A stretch of 64,000 nt of DNA from DASQHY01 sp035602605 (GCA_035602605.1 DATNLZ010000014.1:1-64000), one strand, 5' to 3'; counted from the first letter of the stretch, positions 8,272 through 17,900 are shown. Notes: generated from the letters alone by a model not told the origin. A program made the numbers and translations.

Positions 8272-11200
8272 CTAGAACAGGAAGCGAACCACGAGCTGCA
8301 TGATACGAGGGTCGCGCGCACCGTTTACGGTGCCGAAGCCGTTGATGTTGTTCACGGTTCCATCGGGCTTGAACGGCAAATTTGTGACCGTGGAATCGGT
8401 GAAACTCTTGTAGTTAATGGTGCTATTGATACCACTGAATTGAGTATGGTTGAAGACGTTGAAGGCATCGGCGCGTAAATCGACCTTCATTGATTCCCGA
8501 ATGGCGAAAGTCTTCTGAATCGACAGGTTGGTGTTGTTGATGCCAGGACTGCGCAGGTAGTTGGTCGGCGAATCCAGACCAATGCTAGGGGCCAGCGGTG
8601 GAGCAAACGCGGTAGGGAGCGGCGGTGGAGCAAACGCGGCGGGATTCAGCCGGTGATATTCGTCGCCGGAGACGCCGCTCAAGGGATTGCCGACAAGCTT
8701 GATACGCGCGGGTTCAGTGTAGGAGCCGGTCAGGTTGGTATTGCCCGTGTCCGGTATAGAGAAGCCCACGCCGAAGGGGCTGCCGCTCTGGAACATCGTT
8801 CCGCCCGAGATCTGCCAGCCATCGAAAAAAGCGTGGGCGAAGCTCGAGTGGAACATACCAGGGATTTCATAGGTATAGAAGATGTTAACCGTGTGGTGAC
8901 GGTCAAAAGACAGTGGACCGTAATTTGCCAAGCGGGTGAGGTTGTCAATGCGGTGGTAGTTGCCACGATCACTGGTCGTACCGAGAGCGCGGCTCCAGGT
9001 CCAATTGAAACCGAAGAACAAGCTCCTGCCAATGCGTTTATTCAAACTGGTTTGGAGCGAGTTGTAATTCGAGGTGCCGCCAAACTGGTGCAGTGTAATA
9101 TCCCCAAAACCAGGATCAGGCCGCAGGAAATTTGCATCTTTTGCGGCCGAGCCGAAGGGTTTCTTTGGATCGTTCGACTTCGTTGGATCCTGATTCTGCG
9201 GCAGGAAGGTAGCCCCATAAGGGATGGCATTGACGTTTAGCCGCTCGAGCTCATGCCGGTTCACTGAGCCGACATAGGCTGTATCCAAAACGAAATCGTA
9301 GGGCAACTTCGTTTGAATCCCGAAATGATAGCTGTAGGTGGTGGGAACCTCGCCGCCATAATCGAAGGCATTCAACCCCGCCGGCGCCAGCAGCACATTG
9401 TTAGAACTCACATCTTTGAGAAGACCATTGACCAACGTCGGAGACAGGGTCGTGGGAGGATTGGTCAGCATATCAAATACTTCATTGCCCTGAAACCGAT
9501 CATAGAGAATGGCAGCACCGGCGCGCACGACGAGGTTTTGCTTTCCGGTCACATCGTAGGCAAAGCCGAGTCGCGGAGAATAATGCACCCCTCGATTCTT
9601 GATGAGGTACTTGCTGACGCCCTTGCCGGCCTGGGCAATCCCATTCAGTAAGTTACCGGAGCCGGGCACGATCTTTCCGATATCGGGGGCGGGAACAAAC
9701 GTGCTCGTCACCGCGTCGTATCCGCACCTCGTTTCGCCGGGCTTACATCCCACGTTCGTGGGTACGTAGAGACGCACGGCTTGTTTTGGGTCGAAGCGTT
9801 CGGGTAAGAATGTCGAGGTCTGCAAAGCCTCATCGAATTGCGGCTGAATCAAATAGAAGCGCATGCCATAGTCGAGCGTGAGACGGCGGGTAAGTTTCCA
9901 CTGATCCTGCAAATACCATTCGGTGTTCAGGTAGCGGTACTTGCCCGTGAAATAGCCGGAAGCCTGGTTGTAGCTGCTGAAAATGCCAAGAGCCATATTG
10001 GCGAAGCCGAAGCCAGTATCAAAGGGATTGCTGGCGTTGTCCGAAAAGTTGATATCGCCGCTGGAGGCTGCAAAGGACGTCTGATCTTTGCGGCTGCTCT
10101 GGACGTAAATACCGGCCTTGAATACGTGCTGTTTCCAGACTTTGGATACGTTATCAATCCAGTCCAGCGTGGAGTTGTAGTTGTAGAACGGGGCATTGTT
10201 CGTACCGAATTGCTGCTGATTGTTCATGCGTGAGCCAGCATATGCGAATCGTGGGATGAAGTCCTGCTGCACCGCGCTAGGGAAGAGCAGCGGGACGTTA
10301 ATCCCAGTTTTGGCGCGCGTCAGTCCATCATTTACCGGATCAATATGAATGACGTTGTGCGCATAGCCGAAGGTAGCTTCATTGGTCATCGTGGGGTTGA
10401 TGAGAGTGGTCACGCTAATGGCAAAACTCTTGCCGGGGCGGGTGTCGGTGATTGGGACTTTGGGGAAGCCGGAGCCCAGCACGAACGACCCATAGGCCGA
10501 GGTGACCGAATCCTTGTTGTCAAGATAGTGGCTAAACAACTTCCATTTCGGCGTGATGTTGTAGTCAATGCGAATCAGAGACTCGCGGCGCGGGTAAGAA
10601 TCGGAAATCTGCGAGGAATAGTTGAAGTCTTTCCCACTGGCATTTGGCTCAGGATAAAACTTCAGGACGGCCATTCCAGGGACGTACTGGCGGCCGATGG
10701 GAATCACGCCGCCTGGAAAACAGCCGGTCTGGTTATCCTTGTTGCAAGGTTTGCCCAGCGTGTAATCGCGAATAAAAACTGGATCCCCGTTCTTATCCTT
10801 GCTGTTTGAAAAATTGCCAGCGCGTTCTGCTAATGTCGGGAATGTGGCATCACGACGACCCTGGGGCTTGAGTTGTCGCTGGAATTCCTGGCTCCAGAAA
10901 AAGAAGAGCTTGTTTTTGTCCTTGTTGAAGTGGCCGGGGATGTAGATGGGTCCGCCAATGTAGTACCCGGGATCATTGAACCGAAAAAGCTGACGTTTCA
11001 AGTTATCGCGATTGTTTTTCCAGTTGTTGGCGTTGAGGCCTTCGTGGCGATGATACAGATAGCCTCCGCCGTGGAACGCAGAAGATCCGCTCTTGGTGAC
11101 CACGCTGATCTGAGCGCCGGCGGAACGGCCGTACTCGGCCTGATAGCTGCTGGTCAGGATTTTGAATTCCTGCACAGCTTCGAGGCTGATGGTGGCCATC

Positions 11201-11829
11201 TGGTCGCCGTTGTTGCCGGTGTCCACGTTTCCGATGCCGTTGAGAGTGAGCTGGTTGTGATCGAAGCGCTGGCCGTTCGCGGAGATATTGGCCAATCCGG
11301 CGTGCCCGCCTGTCGTGAGGTTAGCGGTGCTGACAACTCCGGTGGCCAGGCCGGCAAGCTGCAGATAACTGCGGCTGTTGACGGCGAGGTTCTCAATCTG
11401 CTTTGCTACGATCGCATCGGAGCGCTCGGAGCTTTCGGTATTGAGTTGTACAGCCTGAGCTGTGACCTGTACTGATTCGGTAAGGGCTCCAACTTCGAGA
11501 GTAACAATTCCAACGGTAATCTTATCGTTGGCTACGAGCGTAATATCTTTGCGCTCGATCCTTTTAAATCCAGGGGCCTCCACGGTAATGTCGTATCGGC
11601 CGGGCAGTAACTGCAGGAAGACGAAGCGGCCGCTGTCATCGGCCGTCTGAGTCAGCCTGGTGCCTTGTCGCTGCTCGACAAGGGTGACTGCGGCGCTCGG
11701 AACCGCAGCGTCCTGCGCATCGCGAACGCTGCCAGCGATGGAGCCGCTGCTGGTCTGAGCTACGAGCGGCGGCGCAGACAAGGCTGCGACTAGTAGAATG
11801 AGAATGACCGAGTAAAGCTTCGACGTCAT
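8272..11829 (-). CDS. TonB-dependent receptor, Oar-like, with N-terminal carboxypeptidase-regulatory domain
   Basis: This 1185-residue outer-membrane protein has a signal peptide ending near residue 25 (PPLVAQ). A carboxypeptidase-regulatory-like beta-sandwich follows at about residues 28-115 (GSIAGSVRDAQDAAVPSAAVTL), then a plug domain at about 130-250 (motifs NGIGNVDTGNNGDQMATI and SSYQAEYGRSAGAQISVVTK) and a large beta-barrel. It ends in phenylalanine (LVVRFLF), the usual signal for BAM insertion. AAGGAGA precedes the ATG. Such receptors take up bulky substrates such as glycans, peptides or metal chelates using TonB energy; the substrate here is unknown, since no SusD-like or enzyme partner is adjacent. 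An inverted-repeat motif lies about 140-165 bases upstream. Confidence 0.93.
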   Translation of the reverse strand: MTSKLYSVILILLVAALSAPPLVAQTSSGSIAGSVRDAQDAAVPSAAVTLVEQRQGTRLTQTADDSGRFVFLQLLPGRYDITVEAPGFKRIERKDITLVANDKITVGIVTLEVGALTESVQVTAQAVQLNTESSERSDAIVAKQIENLAVNSRSYLQLAGLATGVVSTANLTTGGHAGLANISANGQRFDHNQLTLNGIGNVDTGNNGDQMATISLEAVQEFKILTSSYQAEYGRSAGAQISVVTKSGSSAFHGGGYLYHRHEGLNANNWKNNRDNLKRQLFRFNDPGYYIGGPIYIPGHFNKDKNKLFFFWSQEFQRQLKPQGRRDATFPTLAERAGNFSNSKDKNGDPVFIRDYTLGKPCNKDNQTGCFPGGVIPIGRQYVPGMAVLKFYPEPNASGKDFNYSSQISDSYPRRESLIRIDYNITPKWKLFSHYLDNKDSVTSAYGSFVLGSGFPKVPITDTRPGKSFAISVTTLINPTMTNEATFGYAHNVIHIDPVNDGLTRAKTGINVPLLFPSAVQQDFIPRFAYAGSRMNNQQQFGTNNAPFYNYNSTLDWIDNVSKVWKQHVFKAGIYVQSSRKDQTSFAASSGDINFSDNASNPFDTGFGFANMALGIFSSYNQASGYFTGKYRYLNTEWYLQDQWKLTRRLTLDYGMRFYLIQPQFDEALQTSTFLPERFDPKQAVRLYVPTNVGCKPGETRCGYDAVTSTFVPAPDIGKIVPGSGNLLNGIAQAGKGVSKYLIKNRGVHYSPRLGFAYDVTGKQNLVVRAGAAILYDRFQGNEVFDMLTNPPTTLSPTLVNGLLKDVSSNNVLLAPAGLNAFDYGGEVPTTYSYHFGIQTKLPYDFVLDTAYVGSVNRHELERLNVNAIPYGATFLPQNQDPTKSNDPKKPFGSAAKDANFLRPDPGFGDITLHQFGGTSNYNSLQTSLNKRIGRSLFFGFNWTWSRALGTTSDRGNYHRIDNLTRLANYGPLSFDRHHTVNIFYTYEIPGMFHSSFAHAFFDGWQISGGTMFQSGSPFGVGFSIPDTGNTNLTGSYTEPARIKLVGNPLSGVSGDEYHRLNPAAFAPPPLPTAFAPPLAPSIGLDSPTNYLRSPGINNTNLSIQKTFAIRESMKVDLRADAFNVFNHTQFSGINSTINYKSFTDSTVTNLPFKPDGTVNNINGFGTVNGARDPRIMQLVVRFLF

Positions 11830-12260
11830 GGTGTTCTCCTTTTTCTGCTAAGCGCCGTGGCACGTGCGCATGCCGCGAGAGCTATGTTGCATACCATGGT
11901 TACAGTGCCTGCTGCCCTTTGGAAATTCCCTCATGAGCGCAGCCCGCAGTAATTCGCCGTATCATTCTTCTAAATCTTCTAAAGTTTTTAGAAGGCACCA
12001 CACTAAGAGTCCGATACCCCTGCAACCGCGTGGGAGAAAGATATTCCTTAAAGCTCGCCGATGTCAACGGCAAATACGGCAAATCGCGCGCCTGTCCTCA
12101 AATACATAACCCTGTGCCAACGGGCGATAGTTCGGTCCACTTAAGGTTTATCCCTGGTTTTAGGTTGGTACTACAACGGTTAGCCCGTCAGTTTGAAGGG
12201 TCGTTGCGGAGATTTCAGGTCTCGATTCGGGATGGATACTGAGGGAGGCTGCCCAGTTGG
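11830..12260. promoter_or_regulatory. upstream region of TonB receptor 1, no gene
   Basis: The 431-base stretch contains no supported gene. It carries the receptor's ribosome-binding site (AAGGAG), presumably its promoter, and the CTTCTAAA repeat cluster listed separately. The part from about 12100 to 12260 lies downstream of the leftward DUF4097 gene and shows no recognisable element. Confidence 0.5.
11967..11994. repeat. CTTCTAAA direct plus inverted repeat, possible operator
   Basis: CTTCTAAA at 11967-11974 is repeated 9 bases later at 11976-11983 and followed after GTT by its exact reverse complement TTTAGAAG at 11987-11994. The result is an AT-rich 8-bp inverted repeat with an extra half site in an otherwise GC-rich region, located 138-165 bases upstream of the TonB receptor start. 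It resembles a binding site for a dimeric repressor or activator; the regulator is unknown. Confidence 0.45.
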
Positions 12261-13229
12261 CTAATGGATGTGGATACTTCCGGATCCACTGTGAACTTCG
12301 ATGCGCGCCGAGCCGGTGCCAATGCGGGCGCGCAACGCGTGGCGGCTCTGCTCTTCGACGACGATGGGAATTTGCGTGTTTATGGAACCACCGTGCACCG
12401 ATGCGCTCAATCGGAAATTAGCGTTGGGGGGTACGCCCAGATTTACGCTTCCCGAGCCTGTGTCCAGTTCCCAGAAAGAATTAGGGGACGGATTGCCCTC
12501 TATGGTGAGCGAGCCGGAGCCTGTCCGAGCGCTCAGCGTATTGCCAGCACCACGGATATTGATTGAGCCGCTGCCAGTCTTTGCAGTAACGCGCCCAGAC
12601 GGTTGAGCAATCGTGATCGTTCCAGAACCGGTTGTGGAGCGGATATCGCCATGGACATCGGTAAGATCAACGGACCCCGAACCTGAGGTAGCGCGCAGCT
12701 CACCTCCAATGGCGATCGCGCGAACCGCGCCACTTCCGGAAAACAGGTGCGCGTCGTCGTGAATGGACTCGGCGAAGAGATTGCCAGAGCCAGTTGTAAG
12801 CTTCGCGGGACCGCGGATCTTGCGAACAGTCTGATTTCCCGCGCCAACTGAAGACTCGACTTCAGTTTGTTCAGGCACTTCGATCGTGTAACTGATGGAA
12901 ACGTTGCGAGTGGAATCATGATCTGCGCCGATGCGAATCGTGTTGCCGCTTTGTTCGATCGGAGGATGAGCGATAATTTCCGACAGACGGTCCTTCGAGC
13001 TCCACATCCAGTCGGAGATGCGAACTTCACCATGGATACGCACCTGTCCAGGGGCGCCTCCGGTGATCTGTACGCTGCCGGAGCCGTTGCTAACCTCGAG
13101 GTGTACAGCACCCGAAACGGCAAGTGTGCGGTCAAAACGGCCGGTTTCAGAGGCTGCGGCTGAGCGCGGGCCGGCAAACATGGTGCAAGCCAGAATTATG
13201 AATGCAATTTGTTGAACGAACTTTTGCAT
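12261..13229 (-). CDS. DUF4097-type beta-helix adhesin-like exported protein
   Basis: ATG 13229 is supported by GGAGGG five bases upstream and by the signal peptide that follows (MQKFVQQIAFIILACTMFAGP). From about residue 60 the protein is built of short beta-strand repeats with recurring GSGS, TGSGS or SGSG turns roughly every 18-22 residues (for example LTTGSGNLF, RATSGSGSVDL, STTGSGTITI, AKTGSGSINI, ARTGSGSLTI), the pattern of DUF4097/DUF2807 right-handed beta-helices. These are surface or periplasmic proteins with a putative adhesive or scaffolding role. It is monocistronic as far as can be seen; larE lies upstream on the same strand, 118 bases away. Confidence 0.85.
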   Translation of the reverse strand: MQKFVQQIAFIILACTMFAGPRSAAASETGRFDRTLAVSGAVHLEVSNGSGSVQITGGAPGQVRIHGEVRISDWMWSSKDRLSEIIAHPPIEQSGNTIRIGADHDSTRNVSISYTIEVPEQTEVESSVGAGNQTVRKIRGPAKLTTGSGNLFAESIHDDAHLFSGSGAVRAIAIGGELRATSGSGSVDLTDVHGDIRSTTGSGTITIAQPSGRVTAKTGSGSINIRGAGNTLSARTGSGSLTIEGNPSPNSFWELDTGSGSVNLGVPPNANFRLSASVHGGSINTQIPIVVEEQSRHALRARIGTGSARIEVHSGSGSIHIH

Positions 13230-13347
13230 ACTCCCTCCGATACCAGCGGTACAGCGGATCGCGTAAAAATACGTGCGCGACAATAGTTGGTACGATGATT
13301 TAGGAAGAAAAGTTCCGTAGGGGTTTATAGCGGCCGCGCACGGCAGA

Positions 13348-14199
13348 CTATTTCTTGCTCGGCTTATGGATCGCGGCGTTGAGGGATCCCTGCCGGTAAC
13401 CTTCGAGGTCCAGCGTGACATAGGTGAACCCTAGTTGCTTGAAACGCTGAGCCAGGGTCTCGGCCATTTCGAGTTTTAGAGCGCGAGGCAACTCGGCAGG
13501 GGCGATCTCAATGCGCGCAAGCTCTTCATGGTAGCGCACGCGAAATTGGAGGAAGCCCAATTCGCGAAGGATCGCTTCACCACGCTCGACGCGACTTAGA
13601 TTTTCGATGGTCACGGGAGTCCCGTAGGGAATGCGTGACGCGAGGCAGGCGGAGGCAGGACGATCCCATGTAGGAAGCCCGGCCTGGCGAGAGAGCTCGC
13701 GAATCTCGGATTTATGGAGACGGGCATCCAGAAGTGGTGCCAGTACCTGGTGCTCGGCGGCAGCACGATGCCCGGGCCGGAAATCGGTCGTGTCATCTGC
13801 ATTAATGCCGTAGGCGATAGCCGCGAAACCGCGCGCGGCGGCAATTCCGCTGAGTTGCGAAAACAGCTCCGATTTGCAGTGATAGCAGCGGTCTCGGCTG
13901 TTGGCGACATACAGGGGATTATCCAGCTCCAGAGTGTCGATGAATTCGTGAGCAATGCCGGCGTGGCGAAGGAAGCCTTCCACCTGCTCACGGTCATGTG
14001 CAGAAAAGCTTGCCGAAAGCGCGGTTACAGCCAGTACGCGCGGCCCCAAGACTTGCCGGGCAGCCCATGACAAATACGCCGAATCGGCTCCGCCGGAAAG
14101 TGCGACCAGTAACGTGCGCGGCTGCGCCAGTCGCTGGAAGAGAGTTTGTTGCTTGGCTTCGAGCGTGACGGGAGGTGACGAGGCTATGAGTGCGCACAT
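13348..14199 (-). CDS. larE: ATP-dependent sacrificial sulfur transferase LarE
   Basis: The 283-residue product has the PP-loop SGGADS (35-40), the family segment NSRDRCYHCKSELF, YGINADD and the C-terminal ACLASRIPYG. LarE adenylates the carboxylates of pyridinium-3,5-biscarboxylic acid mononucleotide and inserts sulfur while building the nickel-pincer cofactor of lactate racemase and relatives. Three cysteines are conspicuous: Cys105, Cys108 (CYHC) and Cys185 (ACLAS). This combination matches the LarE type that holds an iron-sulfur cluster for sulfur delivery rather than sacrificing a single cysteine; that assignment is inference. larA, larB and larC are not in the window, so the cofactor user must be elsewhere. 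Confidence 0.9.
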   Translation of the reverse strand: MCALIASSPPVTLEAKQQTLFQRLAQPRTLLVALSGGADSAYLSWAARQVLGPRVLAVTALSASFSAHDREQVEGFLRHAGIAHEFIDTLELDNPLYVANSRDRCYHCKSELFSQLSGIAAARGFAAIAYGINADDTTDFRPGHRAAAEHQVLAPLLDARLHKSEIRELSRQAGLPTWDRPASACLASRIPYGTPVTIENLSRVERGEAILRELGFLQFRVRYHEELARIEIAPAELPRALKLEMAETLAQRFKQLGFTYVTLDLEGYRQGSLNAAIHKPSKK

Positions 14200-14274
14200 T
14201 TTCCGTGCAAAGTATAACTCAGTCTGACGGCCAAAACAGAGAGAAAAGACACCAGAAACAAGGGCGCGAAGACT

Positions 14275-15594
14275 TTACTTGAAATCGAGCAGCACATCGA
14301 CGGTGGCACGCGCAGGATCGGGGCGCAGCCAATGTCCGACTTCATCGTAATGCACGGGAAGTTCGCCAAAAAATTCGGAATGCTGCTTTTGCAGGTCCAT
14401 AAGCAGAGCTTCGTATTTAGTACGATCAAAAACCGTGCCCGGGGGGATCGGCCAGCCCGCACGCAATCTTCGTTCCGCGGCAAGCGATAGTCCAGTAATG
14501 ACCATCTCTCCCATGTGATATTGCGGACCCTCGGACACAGTGATGTCGTAGCGCACGATTGCCTTACTATCATCAAAGTGAATGTTAGACGGGAGCTTGG
14601 CGTCGATGTACCCGCGACGACCGTACTCGTCCTCGACGCGCTCCAGGGCTGCGTTAATGCTATTACCGCTGGCTAGCTCATTGGTTCTCAACGCCAACAA
14701 ACCATCAAGCGATTCCGCAGTGAGGGCACGGTTTCCCGACCAGCGCGCGCCACCCCAATGGAACACCGGGCCGGGTTCAATCGGCACAATAACCTGCACT
14801 GTTTCAGGGGGCTTCGCAGGATTGCCGCTGAAGCGTACTTCTGGTTTGCGGAAGCGGGCCCGCAAGTGGCCTTGTTCAAGATAGATTGGGCGGACATGCT
14901 CGCTCAAAAAAAGACTGATGGCAAATCTGGAGAACGGTTTTCCAACCAGGGTGGCAAGATGTGCCTGGACCGAGCGCGATTGGGCGGCGAGCGCGTGGCC
15001 GAGTTCGATTCGTCCGATTGTGAGCCCGGCACCCTTGACTCGGAATTGCTGCACAGGTTCATCGGTCGCAGGGTCATTGATCAAATCATGTGCGACGCTC
15101 AAAGCTGGGTTCCGCAGAGCTAAGTAGTTTTGTAGTGCCGCGGAGATTTCATCAACCAGCGCCCCCTGTTGCGGAGCGCGTCCAACAAAAAGCGGCACGG
15201 ACTTCTGGATGGCGTCGATCAATTCGGCGTCGGTATACCAGGGAATATTGTCAAAGGACACGGCGACCGAAGAGGCCTCGGCAACGTCGAACGTCACATC
15301 AAGATCCTCGCCGCGACTTTTAAAAGAATAATTGGCGGTAGAGAAGAGTCCCAGTTGAAGGAGGTGATCCGCGGCGGCCTGCAAGTCCTCCTTGGCGACG
15401 AAATCGCCCGCGTGCAATCTGGTCACAGTAAGGACCTGAACTTCGGGATAGGATTGCAACCCCTTAATTTTAATCGAGGTAATTTTGCCCTTCTTCGGTT
15501 GGCTGGCAGGGGCAAGCTGGGCTTGCGGCAATACCGCCAGTGAACAGAAGACCTGAACCAGTGCTGCAAGGCAGATGAGCATTGCGCGATTCAT
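14275..15594 (-). CDS. POTRA-domain exported protein lacking a beta-barrel
   Basis: The start at ATG 15594 gives a signal peptide (MNRAMLICLAALVQVFCSL, cleavage near residue 30). The rest is a chain of POTRA-like modules. The first, at about residues 35-105, reads GKITSIKIKGLQSYPEVQVL with a following helix pair and FDVAEA. Later ones appear near residues 195-290 and 335-410 (YDITVSEGPQYHMGEMVITG). BamA/TamA proteins carry such modules before a 16-strand barrel, but this 439-residue protein ends right after the last module (VDVLLDFK) with no barrel. It may act as a periplasmic adaptor for an outer-membrane assembly machine. Upstream is glmS, 78 bases away. Confidence 0.8.
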   Translation of the reverse strand: MNRAMLICLAALVQVFCSLAVLPQAQLAPASQPKKGKITSIKIKGLQSYPEVQVLTVTRLHAGDFVAKEDLQAAADHLLQLGLFSTANYSFKSRGEDLDVTFDVAEASSVAVSFDNIPWYTDAELIDAIQKSVPLFVGRAPQQGALVDEISAALQNYLALRNPALSVAHDLINDPATDEPVQQFRVKGAGLTIGRIELGHALAAQSRSVQAHLATLVGKPFSRFAISLFLSEHVRPIYLEQGHLRARFRKPEVRFSGNPAKPPETVQVIVPIEPGPVFHWGGARWSGNRALTAESLDGLLALRTNELASGNSINAALERVEDEYGRRGYIDAKLPSNIHFDDSKAIVRYDITVSEGPQYHMGEMVITGLSLAAERRLRAGWPIPPGTVFDRTKYEALLMDLQKQHSEFFGELPVHYDEVGHWLRPDPARATVDVLLDFK

Positions 15595-15672
15595 AGCAAG
15601 ATGAATTGTACGCGAATTGCGCGTTGAAGGAACGCACCGCAGCCTTCGATCAACGGGCACCAAGCGACGGAC

Positions 15673-17538
15673 TTATTCGACGGTGACGGACTTCGCGAGA
15701 TTCCGCGGTTGGTCAACGTCGCAGCCGCGCCGCACAGCAATGTGATAGGCGAGCAACTGCAGCGGTACAATTTCAAGGATAGGAGACATCAGTTCCGGTG
15801 CAAAGGGAACTTCAATAATGTGGTCCGAGGCTTCCTTTGCAAGATGGTCATTCGGCGAGATCACCGAGATCACGATGCCATCCCGCGCCTTCACTTCCTT
15901 GATGTTGGAGACACTTTTCTCGTAGCGGGTCATTGACTCAGGATCAGTTTCATCGCGAGTGGCGAGCACAACCACAGGCAAATTCTCGTCAATGAGCGCA
16001 TTGGGCCCATGTTTCATCTCGCCGGCCGGATAACCCTCGGCGTGAATGTACGAAATTTCTTTGAGCTTTAGCGCGCCCTCAAGAGCAATTGGGTAATGAA
16101 TGCCGCGGCCGAGATAAAGGAAATCGGTATGCCTAAAAAATAGTTTAGCCAAGGATTCGTAGACGCCCTTTTCCTCCGCTTGCAGAATTGTCTCGAGTTT
16201 GTGAGGGATGCGGGTAAACTCCTGGAGCAAAAGCTTCGAGCTCTCTGACGTAATCTTCGCGCGAATTTCACCCAAATAAATAGCAAGCAGCAACAGGGCC
16301 GTGAGCTGCCCGGTGAATGCCTTTGTGGAGGCCACTCCGATTTCAGGTCCGGCGTGTGTGAGGATCGTGCCGGCGGCTTGACGGGTGATCATCGAGCCGA
16401 CGACGTTGCAAATAGCGAGTGACTTCGAGCCTTTGGCCTTGGCTTCACGCTGCGCCGCCAAGGTGTCGGCCGTTTCGCCCGATTGGCTGATACAAATCGT
16501 GAGCGTACCGTCACTCATGATCGGGTCGCGGTAGCGAAACTCGCTGCCATAATCAACTTCGACAGGAATGCGGACCAGGTGCTCGAGCATAAACTTTCCG
16601 GCAAGCGCGGAGTGCCAACTCGTGCCACACGCGAGGATTTTGATTTGTTTAAAGTTGCGGAATTCATCTTCGGAAATGTCCATCTTGTCCAGAAAAACTT
16701 TGCCGCTCTCCAGGGACATGCGGCCGAGGATGGTGTCGCGAACGGCGCGCGGCTGCTCAAAGATTTCCTTGAGCATGAAATGCTTGTAGCCACCCTTTTC
16801 GGCCATGATCGGATCCCAGGTCACATGCTGGATGGGGCGCTCAACGGTGCGCCCTTGGTGGTCCACAACGCGAACACCTTGAGGAGTCAGCACCGCAATG
16901 TCACCATCATCGAGGAAGAAAATGTCGCGGGTGTGATGCAGCAGCGCCGGTATGTCGCTGGCGACAAAATATTCTCCTTGACCGATGCCGATGACCGAGG
17001 GAGGTCCATTGCGCGCCGCAACTATTTTGTTGGGATCTTTGGTGGATAGAATCGAAAGTGCGTATACGCCTTTGAGCAGCCGCACCGTCCTGCAAACCGC
17101 GTCCTCGAGCGGACCTCCGCTGGCCATAAACTTTTCTACCAGGTGTGCAACGACTTCGGTGTCCGTCTCGGTGGCAAACTTGTGGCCTTCGGCCTGTAGC
17201 TGGTGTTTTAAATCGACGTAATTTTCGATGATGCCGTTGTGCACCACGACGACTTCACCCTTGCAATCGCGATGGGGGTGGGCGTTTTCCTCCGTTGGGC
17301 GCCCGTGCGTGGCCCAGCGAGTATGTCCGATGCCATAAACTCCCTCGATCGGGGACTTAGCGATGAGCTCTTCGAGATTGCGAAGCTTTCCGGGTGCGCG
17401 GCGAATCTCCAATTTGCCGCTCGCTTGTACGACCGCAATACCGGCGGAGTCATAACCGCGGTATTCCAGGCGCTTGAGCCCATCGAGGATCAAAGGCACA
17501 ACTTTTTTCGGACCGATATAACCCACTATACCGCACAT
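15673..17538 (-). CDS. glmS: glutamine-fructose-6-phosphate aminotransferase (isomerizing)
   Basis: The 621-residue protein begins MCGIVGYIG; after removal of Met the Cys is the nucleophile of the class II glutamine amidotransferase domain (about residues 2-220, with RWATHG and HNGIIENY). Two SIS domains follow (about 290-420 and 465-610; CGTSWHSALAGK, SQSGETADT, STKAFTGQL), and the end is the conserved KSVTVE. It makes glucosamine-6-phosphate, first step towards UDP-GlcNAc for peptidoglycan and LPS. Length is normal. AAGGAG lies upstream. No glmS ribozyme is recognised in the 119 bases before the gene. Confidence 0.98.
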   Translation of the reverse strand: MCGIVGYIGPKKVVPLILDGLKRLEYRGYDSAGIAVVQASGKLEIRRAPGKLRNLEELIAKSPIEGVYGIGHTRWATHGRPTEENAHPHRDCKGEVVVVHNGIIENYVDLKHQLQAEGHKFATETDTEVVAHLVEKFMASGGPLEDAVCRTVRLLKGVYALSILSTKDPNKIVAARNGPPSVIGIGQGEYFVASDIPALLHHTRDIFFLDDGDIAVLTPQGVRVVDHQGRTVERPIQHVTWDPIMAEKGGYKHFMLKEIFEQPRAVRDTILGRMSLESGKVFLDKMDISEDEFRNFKQIKILACGTSWHSALAGKFMLEHLVRIPVEVDYGSEFRYRDPIMSDGTLTICISQSGETADTLAAQREAKAKGSKSLAICNVVGSMITRQAAGTILTHAGPEIGVASTKAFTGQLTALLLLAIYLGEIRAKITSESSKLLLQEFTRIPHKLETILQAEEKGVYESLAKLFFRHTDFLYLGRGIHYPIALEGALKLKEISYIHAEGYPAGEMKHGPNALIDENLPVVVLATRDETDPESMTRYEKSVSNIKEVKARDGIVISVISPNDHLAKEASDHIIEVPFAPELMSPILEIVPLQLLAYHIAVRRGCDVDQPRNLAKSVTVE

Positions 17539-17657
17539 CGTTTTAGACTCCTTGGTGCCAAATCCTTAGGTTAACACAGACGAGAGCGGCCTACCGGATG
17601 GTCATTACGTAAGCGGTAACAAAAACACCGGATCGCGCTAACCACGTGTCATTCGAC

Positions 17658-17900
17658 TTATTCGACAAGCTCAAATCGAAATTCTTCAATCACGGGATTT
17701 GTCAGCACTTCGCGGGAGATACGCTCGATTTGATTCTGGGCGTCGTCGCGAGTCGCACCATTGAGCTCCAAAACAAAAAACTTTCCTTGCCGCACGTTCT
17801 TCACTGCAGCAAACCCGAGTCCAGCCAGGGCTTGCTGAATCGTTTTTCCCTGCGGATCGAGAACCGTGCTTTTCGGCATCACCCAAACATGTGCTTTCAT
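17658..17900 (-). CDS. purS: phosphoribosylformylglycinamidine synthase subunit PurS
   Basis: The 80-residue product matches PurS in size and motifs (MKAHVWVMPKSTVLDPQGKTI, ALAGLGF, VRQGKFFVLEL, NPVIEEFRFEL). PurS is the small structural subunit that bridges PurL and the glutaminase PurQ in the fourth step of purine synthesis. purL and purQ are not in the window, so the subunits are encoded apart. It is 35 bases downstream of an adenosine deaminase gene on the same strand, which may reflect a purine theme. Confidence 0.93.
   Translation of the reverse strand: MKAHVWVMPKSTVLDPQGKTIQQALAGLGFAAVKNVRQGKFFVLELNGATRDDAQNQIERISREVLTNPVIEEFRFELVE

Noticed and set aside
10873..11475. 200-residue plus-strand frame opposite TonB receptor 1
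   Set aside because: Antisense shadow of the plug and N-terminal domain coding region.
17539..17657. Possible glmS ribozyme upstream of glmS
   Set aside because: The 119-base gap is too short and no conserved core of the ribozyme is recognisable.
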